Origin: Bacillota bacterium
GTDB taxonomy: Bacteria; Bacillota; Clostridia; Peptostreptococcales; Anaerovoracaceae
Direction: 5' to 3'
Assembly (NCBI GenBank): GCA_017432345.1
Contig: JAFRJI010000024.1
Location: forward strand, 1 to 64,000
Length of the DNA: 64,000 nt
Shown: in pieces, positions 32,049 to 41,862 of the stretch
Numbering within the stretch: the first letter of the stretch is position 1
Layout of the letters: every line of letters starts with the position of its first letter
The notes under the pieces: generated by a model
Told to the model about the DNA's origin: nothing
Seen by the model: the letters and a program-made list of their open reading frames with translations, nothing else
Databases searched by the model: none
Position numbers and translations under genes: made by a program

Positions 32049-34916
32049 TTATTCCTCGTCGCCGCCGATCGGGTTCAACCGGATATCTTCCAATGTCTCC
32101 TCAAAGTCGGATCCCAGGAAGTACTTTTCCGGAACGTTCGGATTCGGTTCGCCCTTGGCAAGCGCTTCGATACCTGCCTTAACCTTTTCCGGTCTTGCAG
32201 GCAGTTCGTGAATTCTTACGCCAGTCGCGTTCTTGATCGCATTGATGACCGCCATGTGGTCACCGGACTGGAATGCTTCCGATCCGCCGGAGGACCCGAA
32301 TGGGTTCGTCGTTCTCGGCGTGCACATGTGGATCAGCTGGATGTCATCCGGCAGCATGTTCGCTGTCGCGATGCCCATTCCTGCCAGATTGTTATGCTTC
32401 TTGACATCGTCGTAGTCTTCATACAGCGCATAGCCGATGGAGTGTGCGATGCCGCCATAAGCCTGACCATCGAGGCAGGTCGGGTTGCCGATGACGCCGA
32501 CGTCATCTACGCAGACGAACTTGTCGACGGTCGTCTTGCCGGTCTTCATATCGACTTCAACGACGGACATGTACAGGGAATACGTGAACGCCGGTGTCGG
32601 TTCGCCGATGCCGGTATTCGGATCCAGGTCAGATAATGTCTCGTCATCTGAGTTCATATACTGGGCATCGTATCTTGTCGGGATGCCTTCCGCGACCATT
32701 TCATCGTAGGTTCTGTAGGTGCCGTCTTCCTTTCTCATCGCATCCTTCAGCTTTTCAACAGCCATGACGAGCGTCTTGCTGTTCATGTAGTGCTGACGGG
32801 ATGATGCGGATGAACCGGAGTCAACGCCATAGACACTATCGTTCTGACGCAGAATGATATCATCTCTGGTCACGCCGAATTCCTTCAGCGCCTCCAATGT
32901 GACGATCAGGGAACCGACGTCGCCGCCCTGTCCGACATCCTGCCAGGTGTCGTACTTGATGAACTTATTGCCTGGTGCCAGCTCGATGCCCAGCGTACAC
33001 TGGTCAGCAGCACCTTCGGTTACATTGTAGCCGCCCCATGCAACGCCGACGCCCTTCTTGACGTCTTCATGTTCTGCGTTCCATGCCTCAACTTCCTTCT
33101 TTGCTTCTTCGTAAATCGGACGCATCTTGTCCATCATGCCTGCCATCGGATACTCTCTGTACGGCTTGCTGTTGACGTTCAGATCGCCTTCTCTGGCAAC
33201 ATTGATATAACGGAATTCGAACGGATCCATGCCGATCTTCTCGGCCATCATATCCATCATGGCCTCTCCGCAAGTATACGCCTGTGGTGATCCGTATCCT
33301 CTGTACGCGCAGCCGAAGTTATGGTTGGTCGTCGCGACTCTGGAAATCGCTCTGACATTCGGTACGTTGTATGGGAAGTACGTGAATCTTGCCGGTCTCC
33401 AGGTCAGGTCATCGCCCAGTTCGTCATAGGAACCATGGTCAAGAGCGAAGTCCCATTCAGCAGCGATGATCTTGCCGTCCTTATCGCATGCGAGTCTGGA
33501 GTTGGACCATGACGGTGCACGCTTGCCGGTAAAGGCGATGTGCTCCTGATACGTCATGGACAGAGCGACTGGCATTCCGTCGCAAGCCTGGCAGACTTCC
33601 GCTGCCAGTGCGTAAGACTGTCCGGATGTGGACCATCCGAAGGACGCGCCGGTCGGGTTCTGGATAATACGGATCTGTTCTACCGGCAGGCCGGTCGCTT
33701 CGGAAACGTCATACAAGTGCGCGCCGATGGCCATGGCCTTACAGTGGACGCACAGGATTCCGTTTTCATCAAAGTAACACTGAATCGAGTCGGATTCGAT
33801 TTGCGCATGCGGCTCTCTCTGTGAATAGAAGCTGCCTTCTACTACATATGCGGCATCTTCAAAAAGCTTGCCTGTATCATGTCCGGCTCCTTTGATCGTC
33901 GGCTGTATGCACCACATATTCGGGTGCTCTTCGTGGATACGGATCGCATCCGGCTTAACAGCGTCGAGGTAGTTCAGGTATTCCGGAAGCTGTTCGATCT
34001 CGACCTTGACTTTGGCTGCCATCTCCTGCGCGTGTTCCTTGGTGTCCGCTACTGCTACCGCAACGCAGTCGCCATAGTTGTAGATCTTATCCTTCGCGAT
34101 CAGGTAGTGGGTCTTCGCGTCTGTCTGTGTTCTCGGTGTGAATACCCAGAATGCCAGAACGTTCGGGCCCGGGCAATCTTCTGCCTTGACAACTTTGTAA
34201 GCGCCAGGGACCTTCATCGCTTCTGTCGTGTCGATGTTCTTGATTTTCGCGTGGAATGCGATTCTCGGCTGTACCATAACAGCGTGGAGCGTTCCGGACG
34301 GCATCTTCATTTCGATGTCATCGCCGTAGTCGTCTACGCCGCAGACTCTCGCGAGGTTGCATGGACGAAGCATGGATTTACCATACTGTTCGCCGGCAGG
34401 TGCATCCGGAATCTTCAGATCGTCAACAGTGATCTCGCCGCGCAGGCACTTCGCTGCAAGCATGACGGAATCGACGATCTGCTTGTAACCAGTACATCTG
34501 CAGATGTTTCTGTGTTTCGTGAACCAGTCACGGACTTCTTCTCTTGTCGGATCCGGATTTTCTTTCAAAAGCTGGTAAGTCGAAACGATGAATCCAGGGA
34601 TGCAGAATCCGCACTGAACAGCACCATGGTACATGTACGCTACCTGGATCGGATGCAGGAAGTTCGGCTGTCCAATACCTTCGATAGTAGTTACTTCGCT
34701 GTACTCTTCAACCTTGGAAATCTTCTTCGTGCAGGAACGAACGACTTTGCCGTCGAGGATGACGGAGCAAGCACCGCAGACGCCTGTTCCACAACCTACT
34801 TTTGTTCCGGTAAGACCAAGCCGCCGAATGACCGTTGCGAGAGTATCCTTTTCAGGATCGCAAATAAACATTCTATCAGCGCCGTTGATCTTAAGGGTCA
34901 TCTTCTTTAAATTCAT
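32049..34916 (-). CDS. Second molybdenum hydroxylase, paralogue of the 27619-30600 enzyme
   Basis: The start is set at ATG 34916 after GGAGGAAATT, giving 955 residues that begin MNLKKMTLKINGADRMF, almost identical to the other enzyme. Two [2Fe-2S] domains (CGTGVCGACS, CGFCIPG and RNICRCTGY), the Moco domain (GASFGWSTSGQSYA, AYRGYGSPQAYT and GQGGDVGS) and the catalytic FGSSGGSEAF are all present. There is no FAD domain. It lacks the riboswitch leader of its paralogue. Differences around the active site (for example STSGQS against AMSAHT) suggest a different substrate. Confidence 0.93.
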   Translation of the reverse strand: MNLKKMTLKINGADRMFICDPEKDTLATVIRRLGLTGTKVGCGTGVCGACSVILDGKVVRSCTKKISKVEEYSEVTTIEGIGQPNFLHPIQVAYMYHGAVQCGFCIPGFIVSTYQLLKENPDPTREEVRDWFTKHRNICRCTGYKQIVDSVMLAAKCLRGEITVDDLKIPDAPAGEQYGKSMLRPCNLARVCGVDDYGDDIEMKMPSGTLHAVMVQPRIAFHAKIKNIDTTEAMKVPGAYKVVKAEDCPGPNVLAFWVFTPRTQTDAKTHYLIAKDKIYNYGDCVAVAVADTKEHAQEMAAKVKVEIEQLPEYLNYLDAVKPDAIRIHEEHPNMWCIQPTIKGAGHDTGKLFEDAAYVVEGSFYSQREPHAQIESDSIQCYFDENGILCVHCKAMAIGAHLYDVSEATGLPVEQIRIIQNPTGASFGWSTSGQSYALAAEVCQACDGMPVALSMTYQEHIAFTGKRAPSWSNSRLACDKDGKIIAAEWDFALDHGSYDELGDDLTWRPARFTYFPYNVPNVRAISRVATTNHNFGCAYRGYGSPQAYTCGEAMMDMMAEKIGMDPFEFRYINVAREGDLNVNSKPYREYPMAGMMDKMRPIYEEAKKEVEAWNAEHEDVKKGVGVAWGGYNVTEGAADQCTLGIELAPGNKFIKYDTWQDVGQGGDVGSLIVTLEALKEFGVTRDDIILRQNDSVYGVDSGSSASSRQHYMNSKTLVMAVEKLKDAMRKEDGTYRTYDEMVAEGIPTRYDAQYMNSDDETLSDLDPNTGIGEPTPAFTYSLYMSVVEVDMKTGKTTVDKFVCVDDVGVIGNPTCLDGQAYGGIAHSIGYALYEDYDDVKKHNNLAGMGIATANMLPDDIQLIHMCTPRTTNPFGSSGGSEAFQSGDHMAVINAIKNATGVRIHELPARPEKVKAGIEALAKGEPNPNVPEKYFLGSDFEETLEDIRLNPIGGDEE

Positions 34917-34977
34917 AATTTCCTCCAATTGATACTTGTCTGATTGTGACTTTTGCTTTGTGACTTTACGTACAAAA

Positions 34978-35006
34978 AGTATATCAGTTTCCGCTTGATA
35001 AATCAA
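34978..35006 (-). promoter_or_regulatory. Promoter of the 955-residue hydroxylase
   Basis: On the minus strand TTGATT (35001-35006), 17 nt and TATACT (34978-34983) form a good promoter about 60 nt before the ATG. The divergent gene's -10 (TATGAT near 35033) lies close by. Confidence 0.6.
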
Positions 35007-35073
35007 ATTAATTCTGCGATTCCTGCGCTTATATGATATACTTTATGCAGCAAGCAAAAAGGAGTTATTTACT

Positions 35074-36210
35074 ATGATCTATCTTGATAACGCGGCTACT
35101 TCCTGGCCAAAACCGGAAGCTGTTTATGAAGCCGTTTCAGATGCCATACAGAAGGGCGGAAACCCGGGCCGTTCCCATTCCGAAAAAGCCCGCGCCGCGG
35201 CCAACGATATCGCTGCCGCCAGGACCGCCCTCGCCCAGCTGTTCCACATCGCGGATCCGACGCGCATCGTATTCGCGCTGAACGCAACGGACGCCATCAA
35301 CCTGGGTATCCAGGGCATGGTAAAGCCCGGCGATCACGTCATCACCAGCCGAATGGAACACAACGCGGTAACGCGTCCATTAGCCTATTTGGAAGATGCC
35401 AGCGTGCGCGTGACGAAAGTCGCGACGGATCCAGTCAAAGGCGCGGATCTTGATGAGATCCGCAGTGCCATCTGCCCGGAAACAAAGCTGGTCGTCATGT
35501 CACACGCGTCCAATGTGACCGGTACGCTCAACCCGATCGAAGAAATCGGCGCGATCTGCCGTGAGCATGACGTCCCGTTCCTCGTTGACGCATCCCAATC
35601 CGCCGGCGCGATCCCGATCGACGTCGTGAAAATGAACATCGATCTGCTGGCACTTCCGGGACATAAATCTCTCCTTGGACCGACCGGAACCGGCGCGCTG
35701 TACGTCTCAGAACGCGTCTCTCCGCACCCGATCCGCTCCGGCGGAACCGGCGTATTCTCCGAAGTCCGTCTCCAGCCGGAACAGCTTCCGTATTACTACG
35801 AAGCGGGCACGCAGAACACGGTCGGAATCGCAGGGCTTTGCGCAAGCGCCCACTATATTCTGGAGCGTTCCGTCAACAACATCTATCACGAAGAACAGAA
35901 AATGCTGCAGCATCTGATCGACGGTCTGATCGCGATCCCGGGCGTTGTGGTTTATGGCCCGCACACGTCCCCTCGCGCAGCCGCTGTATCCTTCAATATC
36001 GAAGGAATGGACTGCGCCGATGTGGCGATGATCCTGGAGTCGTACTACGACATTTCCGTCCGCTCCGGACTGCAGTGCGCACCAGACACGCACCGCATGC
36101 TCGGTACCTTTGAGCTTAACGGAACGGTTCGCGTCAGCCCGGGCCTCTTTACCAAAGCAGAAGAAATCGACGCCTTTATCAAGGCCATTACGGAAATCGT
36201 CAACGGATAA
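35074..36210 (+). CDS. Class V aminotransferase, cysteine-desulfurase-like
   Basis: The 378-residue PLP enzyme begins MIYLDNAATSWPKP, typical of the family. The PLP Lys is K198 in ALPGHKSLLGPTGTG. Near the C-terminus RSGLQCAPDTHRMLG holds a Cys at the position of the SufS-type persulfide Cys. It could release sulfur from cysteine for the Mo=S group of the hydroxylases or for FdhD. A selenocysteine-lyase-like role is also possible. A consensus AGGAG precedes the start. Confidence 0.9.
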   Translation: MIYLDNAATSWPKPEAVYEAVSDAIQKGGNPGRSHSEKARAAANDIAAARTALAQLFHIADPTRIVFALNATDAINLGIQGMVKPGDHVITSRMEHNAVTRPLAYLEDASVRVTKVATDPVKGADLDEIRSAICPETKLVVMSHASNVTGTLNPIEEIGAICREHDVPFLVDASQSAGAIPIDVVKMNIDLLALPGHKSLLGPTGTGALYVSERVSPHPIRSGGTGVFSEVRLQPEQLPYYYEAGTQNTVGIAGLCASAHYILERSVNNIYHEEQKMLQHLIDGLIAIPGVVVYGPHTSPRAAAVSFNIEGMDCADVAMILESYYDISVRSGLQCAPDTHRMLGTFELNGTVRVSPGLFTKAEEIDAFIKAITEIVNG

Positions 36211-36214
36211 TCCT

Positions 36215-36946
36215 ATGGAAGAATACGCAATCATCCGCAAACCTCTCGATCCAAACACCGGCGAACCGTTCGCAACGTGTTCCTACGCCCTGTTCCCGGG
36301 ACTCGCTCTTGCGCAGTCCGAACCGGAACTGGTGGTTTTGCTGTACGATTCGCTGCTCCACCAGTACCCGGACACGGCGATGTGCTTATGCAAAGCCCCA
36401 CGCCTGCTTTCGCAGTGGGAAGCGCTCGGGAAGCCGACGGTGATCCTCGCGACGCCGGAAGACCGGAAGATTTTCTGCGATGCTCCAGACGAGATCCCGA
36501 CGGAGTCTTTGTATGAGCTGCTGTTGGAGCACAACGTCACCGGTGGTTGCAACCGCGAGTTGTACCGATTATCGGAGCCGGAGGAATGCGGATCCAAAGA
36601 GGCGTTGGCGGAACTGGCCGAGCAGATGGGCGTCGTCCTGTCCAATGAACCGCGCGTCCCGTTTCTGACCAGCAGCATGGAAGTGCGCAACGCGATGAAA
36701 AAGCAGGGTTTTGACGCTGTCCACATACTGGAGCTCATCTACGGCATGGGAAAATCCAATGCGCATCTAGCCCATACCCATGTGGAGGATCATGACCATG
36801 ATCGCCACGAAGCGCCGAAAATCCGTGATGCTGTCATGGGAGAAACCGAACGGGCTGCATGCGAGGCCCTTTTTGATGAAGATATGAAAAAGAGGAATCT
36901 GCAGGATCTCCATGATACCCTGCTGTCCTTCTTCTGGGGTGAGTGA
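36215..36946 (+). CDS. Unknown His-rich protein between desulfurase and CoA-transferase
   Basis: The 243-residue protein begins MEEYAIIRKPLDPNTGEPF and is not a family I recognise. The N-terminal half has alpha/beta character (ELVVLLYDSLL, PTVILATPEDR). Two conserved-looking Cys lie at CLCKAP, and a metal-binding-like run HLAHTHVEDHDHDRHE falls near residues 185-200. It starts 4 nt after the aminotransferase stop and its stop is immediately followed by the CoA-transferase ATG, so it belongs to the same operon. A metallochaperone or sulfur-handling role is only a guess. Confidence 0.75.
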   Translation: MEEYAIIRKPLDPNTGEPFATCSYALFPGLALAQSEPELVVLLYDSLLHQYPDTAMCLCKAPRLLSQWEALGKPTVILATPEDRKIFCDAPDEIPTESLYELLLEHNVTGGCNRELYRLSEPEECGSKEALAELAEQMGVVLSNEPRVPFLTSSMEVRNAMKKQGFDAVHILELIYGMGKSNAHLAHTHVEDHDHDRHEAPKIRDAVMGETERAACEALFDEDMKKRNLQDLHDTLLSFFWGE

Positions 36947-38278
36947 ATGACCAAACAAAAAACCATTACCGCTGCCGAAGCGGTCCAATCTGTAAAATCT
37001 GGAGACCGTGTGTACGTCGGGACCAGCAGCAGTTTCGCATACGAACTGCTGGATGCCCTGTACGACCGGAAAGACGAGTTGGAAAACATCACCCTGCTCT
37101 GCTCCATGTCGATCACGCCTTGCCGGATGTTCGACACCGATTGGCCGGTCGATATTCCGCCCGGACAGAAAGGCAACCCGTTCATTTTTGATACGTTCTT
37201 TCTCGGCGCCGGCGAGCGCAGCGCCCACCGCAAACACAACATGGCTTTTGAATTCACCTCGTTCCATTTGAGTCAGGTGGATCTTTGGATGCGGGAAATC
37301 GGGCGCCCGGACGTCAGCTTTCTGCAGGTGTCCCGACCTGATGAAGACGGGTATTTTTCATATGGATCCGCCGGTATCTGTGACCATAAATACGTCATGG
37401 AAGAGACCCGGCGCGAGATATTCCTTGAGAGCAATACGGGCAGTCCGTACATCTTCGGCGAGGACAATCTGATCCGCGGCGATCACAAAAAAGTGGCCGG
37501 CATCGTCTATACCGACCGCAACGCTCCGGAGCTTATGCCGGATGAAATCGACGACATTTCGAGACAGATCTCGGAGCACGTCGTCCGTGAAGTCCCGGAC
37601 GGCGCGACGCTGCAGCTGGGACTCGGGAAAGTCTCCACCGCCATCGGGTACGATCTGGAGCAGCGCAATGATCTTGGTATTTTCTCGGAGCTCTTCAGCC
37701 AGCCGATGATGAACCTCATGAGAAACGGCAACGTCACGAACCTGTGTAAAGGCTTTATGGACGGGAAAAGCGTCTTCTCGTTTTCGGCGGGAACGCAGGA
37801 AATGTATGATTTCATGGATCGCAATCCGTTGATCTATGGGGTTCCGTTCCCATTCGTCAACGACCCGCGGAACATTGCAAAGAATAAAAAAATGATCTCG
37901 ATCAACTCCGCTATGGCGGCCGATCTCTACGGCGAAGTGGCTGCCGATGCCATCGGCTTCACCCAGCAGAGCGCCGTTGGCGGACAATTGGATTTTGTCA
38001 AAGGAGCGCAGTGGTCCGAAGGCGGCAAATCCATTATCGCCCTTTCGTCTTCGTTCATGCGGCACGGAAAACGGCAAAGCAAAATCACGCTGCAGTTCAC
38101 TCCCGGAACGCCGGTCACGACGCCGCGCAGTGAAGTGCAGTACATTGCTACGGAATATGGCTGTGTGAATTTAAAAGTCCTGAATATGTCCGACCGCGTT
38201 CGGGCAATGATCTCTCTGGCGCATCCGGACTTCCGCGATCAGTTGACGCAGGAAGCTAAAGATGCGGGTCTGATTTAA
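36947..38278 (+). CDS. Acetyl-CoA hydrolase/transferase family CoA-transferase
   Basis: The 443-residue length and motifs match the 4-hydroxybutyrate/butyryl-CoA:acetate CoA-transferase group. DLGIFSELFSQ holds the probable catalytic Glu near residue 247, GGQLDFVKGAQWSEGGK is the CoA-site signature, and EYGCVNLKVLNMSDR lies near the end. It would exchange CoA between acetate and another acid; the preferred acid cannot be named. The ATG touches the TGA of the preceding gene. Convergent overlap with the DMT gene is 23 nt. Confidence 0.9.
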   Translation: MTKQKTITAAEAVQSVKSGDRVYVGTSSSFAYELLDALYDRKDELENITLLCSMSITPCRMFDTDWPVDIPPGQKGNPFIFDTFFLGAGERSAHRKHNMAFEFTSFHLSQVDLWMREIGRPDVSFLQVSRPDEDGYFSYGSAGICDHKYVMEETRREIFLESNTGSPYIFGEDNLIRGDHKKVAGIVYTDRNAPELMPDEIDDISRQISEHVVREVPDGATLQLGLGKVSTAIGYDLEQRNDLGIFSELFSQPMMNLMRNGNVTNLCKGFMDGKSVFSFSAGTQEMYDFMDRNPLIYGVPFPFVNDPRNIAKNKKMISINSAMAADLYGEVAADAIGFTQQSAVGGQLDFVKGAQWSEGGKSIIALSSSFMRHGKRQSKITLQFTPGTPVTTPRSEVQYIATEYGCVNLKVLNMSDRVRAMISLAHPDFRDQLTQEAKDAGLI

Positions 38279-39209
38279 GTTTCTTACCCGGAAGCTGAGC
38301 AACGACGATGGCTGCGAACAGGAACACACAGCCGATAATTTCGCGCGGGCCCAATGGGTCTTTCAGAATAATGGCGCTGGCCAGCACTGCGAAGACGGAT
38401 TCCAGACACAAGAGCATGGACGCCAGAGTCGGATTCACATCCGCCTGAGCAACGACCTGGAAGGTATAGGCCACGCCGCAGGTCATGATGCCGGCATAGA
38501 ACAATTCAAACCAGCTGGCGTGGATGTCCGAAAGCGTCGGAAGACTAAAGCCCAGTGCCGGATCGATAAAGAACATCAGCAAGAACGAAACGATTCCCAC
38601 TACAAAGAACTGGATGCAGGACATTTTGACGCTGTCCACTTTTGGCGAAAAGTAATCAATACAGAGAATGTGTCCGGCATAGAGGAACGCGCAACAGAAC
38701 ACGAGGATATCGCCTTTGTTGACGTCGCTGAAGCCTCCGCCGGCCGGGATGCACAGCAGATACAGACCCACCGCGGACGCTCCCACGCAGGCCCAGAAAA
38801 TCGGGCGGATCTTCCGCTTCAGAAAGACCCCGATAATAGGGACGAGAACAACGTAGAGTGCCGTAATGAAACCGGCTTTACCGGCGTTGGTGTAGTAAAT
38901 GCCCACCTGCTGGAAACTGCCGGCAGCCATTAAAAAAAGACCGCAGCAAACCCCTCCCGTAAAGAGGAGCTTCTGCTGCTTTTTTTGTTGCTCTTTTTCT
39001 GCGGGTGTTGATTCGATCCGAGGGCCTTTACTCTTGCGATTCATGAAAGCGATAACCGGAAGCAAGGTCAGTGCGCCAATCATCATCCGCATCCCGTTGA
39101 AGGCGATGGGACTGATGGTGTCCATGCCGCTCTTTCGGGCGACGAATCCGGTTCCCCAAATGAGTGCTGTTATCAGCAGCATGATGCTGCCGCGCAGTTG
39201 TCTGTTCAT
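38256..39209 (-). CDS. DMT-superfamily EamA transporter
   Basis: The 317-residue protein has about ten transmembrane helices in two EamA repeats (LLITALIWGTGFVARKSGMD and the second half ending LGPREIIGCVFLFAAIVVAQL). Such permeases export amino acids or metabolites; the substrate is unknown. It has its own promoter and overlaps the convergent CoA-transferase gene by 23 nt. Confidence 0.93.
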   Translation of the reverse strand: MNRQLRGSIMLLITALIWGTGFVARKSGMDTISPIAFNGMRMMIGALTLLPVIAFMNRKSKGPRIESTPAEKEQQKKQQKLLFTGGVCCGLFLMAAGSFQQVGIYYTNAGKAGFITALYVVLVPIIGVFLKRKIRPIFWACVGASAVGLYLLCIPAGGGFSDVNKGDILVFCCAFLYAGHILCIDYFSPKVDSVKMSCIQFFVVGIVSFLLMFFIDPALGFSLPTLSDIHASWFELFYAGIMTCGVAYTFQVVAQADVNPTLASMLLCLESVFAVLASAIILKDPLGPREIIGCVFLFAAIVVAQLPGKKLKSDPHL

Positions 39210-39247
39210 CGTTCTGTACCGTGATTGGAATGTGTTTCTGAATTCAT

Positions 39248-39277
39248 TCTATAGTATCGGATGTGTTGCTTCAACAA
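39248..39277 (-). promoter_or_regulatory. Promoter of the DMT transporter gene
   Basis: On the minus strand TTGTTG (39272-39277), 18 nt and TATAGA (39248-39253). The gap 39278-39446 holds a hairpin GGCAGG/CCTGCC at 39316-39354 and no credible gene. Confidence 0.5.
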
Positions 39278-39446
39278 CTAATTAGGAACAAAGTATGACC
39301 GCTTTTAAAATCGAAGAGGCAGGAGACCCGTTTGTCAGGTTTCCTGCCCCTTCTTGATATGCGATTCTATTTTTTTGTGATTGTATTCTAGCAGCGAAAT
39401 CGTCACAAAAACCGTCACAAATTCATAAAATGCACCAAAAAATCGT

Positions 39447-39475
39447 AAAAAAAACCATTACGGATGTGCAATGGT
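39447..39475 (-). terminator. Terminator of the G5-NlpC/P60 gene
   Basis: CCATT and AATGG (39455-39459, 39470-39474) form a short stem followed on the minus strand by eight U residues, just after the stop at 39491. Confidence 0.75.
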
Positions 39476-39490
39476 CCTTTTTTTCGTCGA

Positions 39491-40516
39491 TTAGTCGATC
39501 ATTCTGCGGATAGAAAGAATCGTTCCAGGAGCGTGTACGTTGCTGATGACGATACCTACTCTGGAGTTGTAAGCGTGGATGATCTTGCCGTCGCCCATGT
39601 ACATGGCGTAGTGTCCCGGATAGTAGACAACGTCGCCGGCCTTCGCTTCTGCCAGGCAGACGCCCTTGCCGACCCTGTAGATTCCCATTCTAGGAACGCC
39701 TACGCCGAAGTGGTTATACAATGCATAGATAAATCCGGAGCAATCGCATCCGTTGGTCAGGCTCGTGCCGCCCCACCGGTACGGATTGCCGAGGAAATTC
39801 TTCGCATAGTTAACGACATTCGCTCCATCACCGCTGCCCATGAGGGATCCGGAATAATCCTGGAACACGGTGTCAGCCGGACGGGATCTCGTACCCTTGC
39901 TGATGAGCTTCTCGATGCCTTCCTGGATAACGGTCTTGTCGACTTCTTCGGATGTGATCGTATTGCCGTTGACGCTGGTCTGCTCTTCGGTTACGACCTG
40001 GCTTCCGGCAACGCCTTCGCGTTCCACAGTTTCGTTGCCGATGAAGTCGGTATCATCTGTCTTATATGTGACGCCCGGCTGCAGGTCCTTGATGGCTCCT
40101 GCTTCCGCGCTGATCGTTACAGCGAACATCGGATCATCCGTCTGGTTGCTGTCAAGAATGGTCTTTACCGCTTCTTCGCGGGTCAGGACGAGTTCCGGTT
40201 CCTCGGTCCGCTCCAGTTTCTTCGGCAGGACTTCGATTTTCTTGTCGATCGTGATCGAGTTGATCTGCGCGCCTTCCGGAGCATAGGAATCCATGACTTC
40301 CGAAATGACGTCTTCCGCAGTCTCCCGATCCTCGACCAGGAACAGTTCTTCACCGCCAGCTGTGATCACATACGGATCCGTTACCTTCGTGCCGTCCGCA
40401 TACACCGCATACGGCTGTGTCATCTCCACAAAAATGACTCCGGCGCCAAGCAAAAGCACCACGGCCGTCATGACAGCAGTTACAACTTTCATATGTTTTT
40501 TGATCCATTTAATCAT
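39491..40516 (-). CDS. Secreted NlpC/P60 cell-wall hydrolase with a G5 domain
   Basis: The 341-residue protein has an N-terminal membrane segment (VVTAVMTAVVLLLGAGVIFV). A G5-type region at about 145-215 (VTYKTDDTDFIGNETVEREG, QVVTEEQTSVNG) is followed by an NlpC/P60 domain with catalytic Cys in CDCSGF, His in PGHYAMYMG and HAYN near the end. It probably cleaves peptidoglycan stem peptides. The start is taken at ATG 40516; TTG 40522 is an alternative. Confidence 0.9.
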   Translation of the reverse strand: MIKWIKKHMKVVTAVMTAVVLLLGAGVIFVEMTQPYAVYADGTKVTDPYVITAGGEELFLVEDRETAEDVISEVMDSYAPEGAQINSITIDKKIEVLPKKLERTEEPELVLTREEAVKTILDSNQTDDPMFAVTISAEAGAIKDLQPGVTYKTDDTDFIGNETVEREGVAGSQVVTEEQTSVNGNTITSEEVDKTVIQEGIEKLISKGTRSRPADTVFQDYSGSLMGSGDGANVVNYAKNFLGNPYRWGGTSLTNGCDCSGFIYALYNHFGVGVPRMGIYRVGKGVCLAEAKAGDVVYYPGHYAMYMGDGKIIHAYNSRVGIVISNVHAPGTILSIRRMID

Positions 40517-40556
40517 AAGCAATCATTCTCTCCCTACATCGTAGGTAAATATTATA

Positions 40557-41846
<1,290 letters not shown>

Positions 41847-41862
41847 TCATTCATACATGTGA

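Noticed and set aside
37894..37940. Loss of catalytic Glu in the CoA-transferase (INSAMAADLYG)
   Set aside because: The catalytic Glu of this family is the one in DLGIFSELFSQ, which is present.
39340..39446. Possible attachment site or integrase remnant (GTCACAAAAACCGTCACAAA)
   Set aside because: There is no integrase, tRNA or flanking duplicate.
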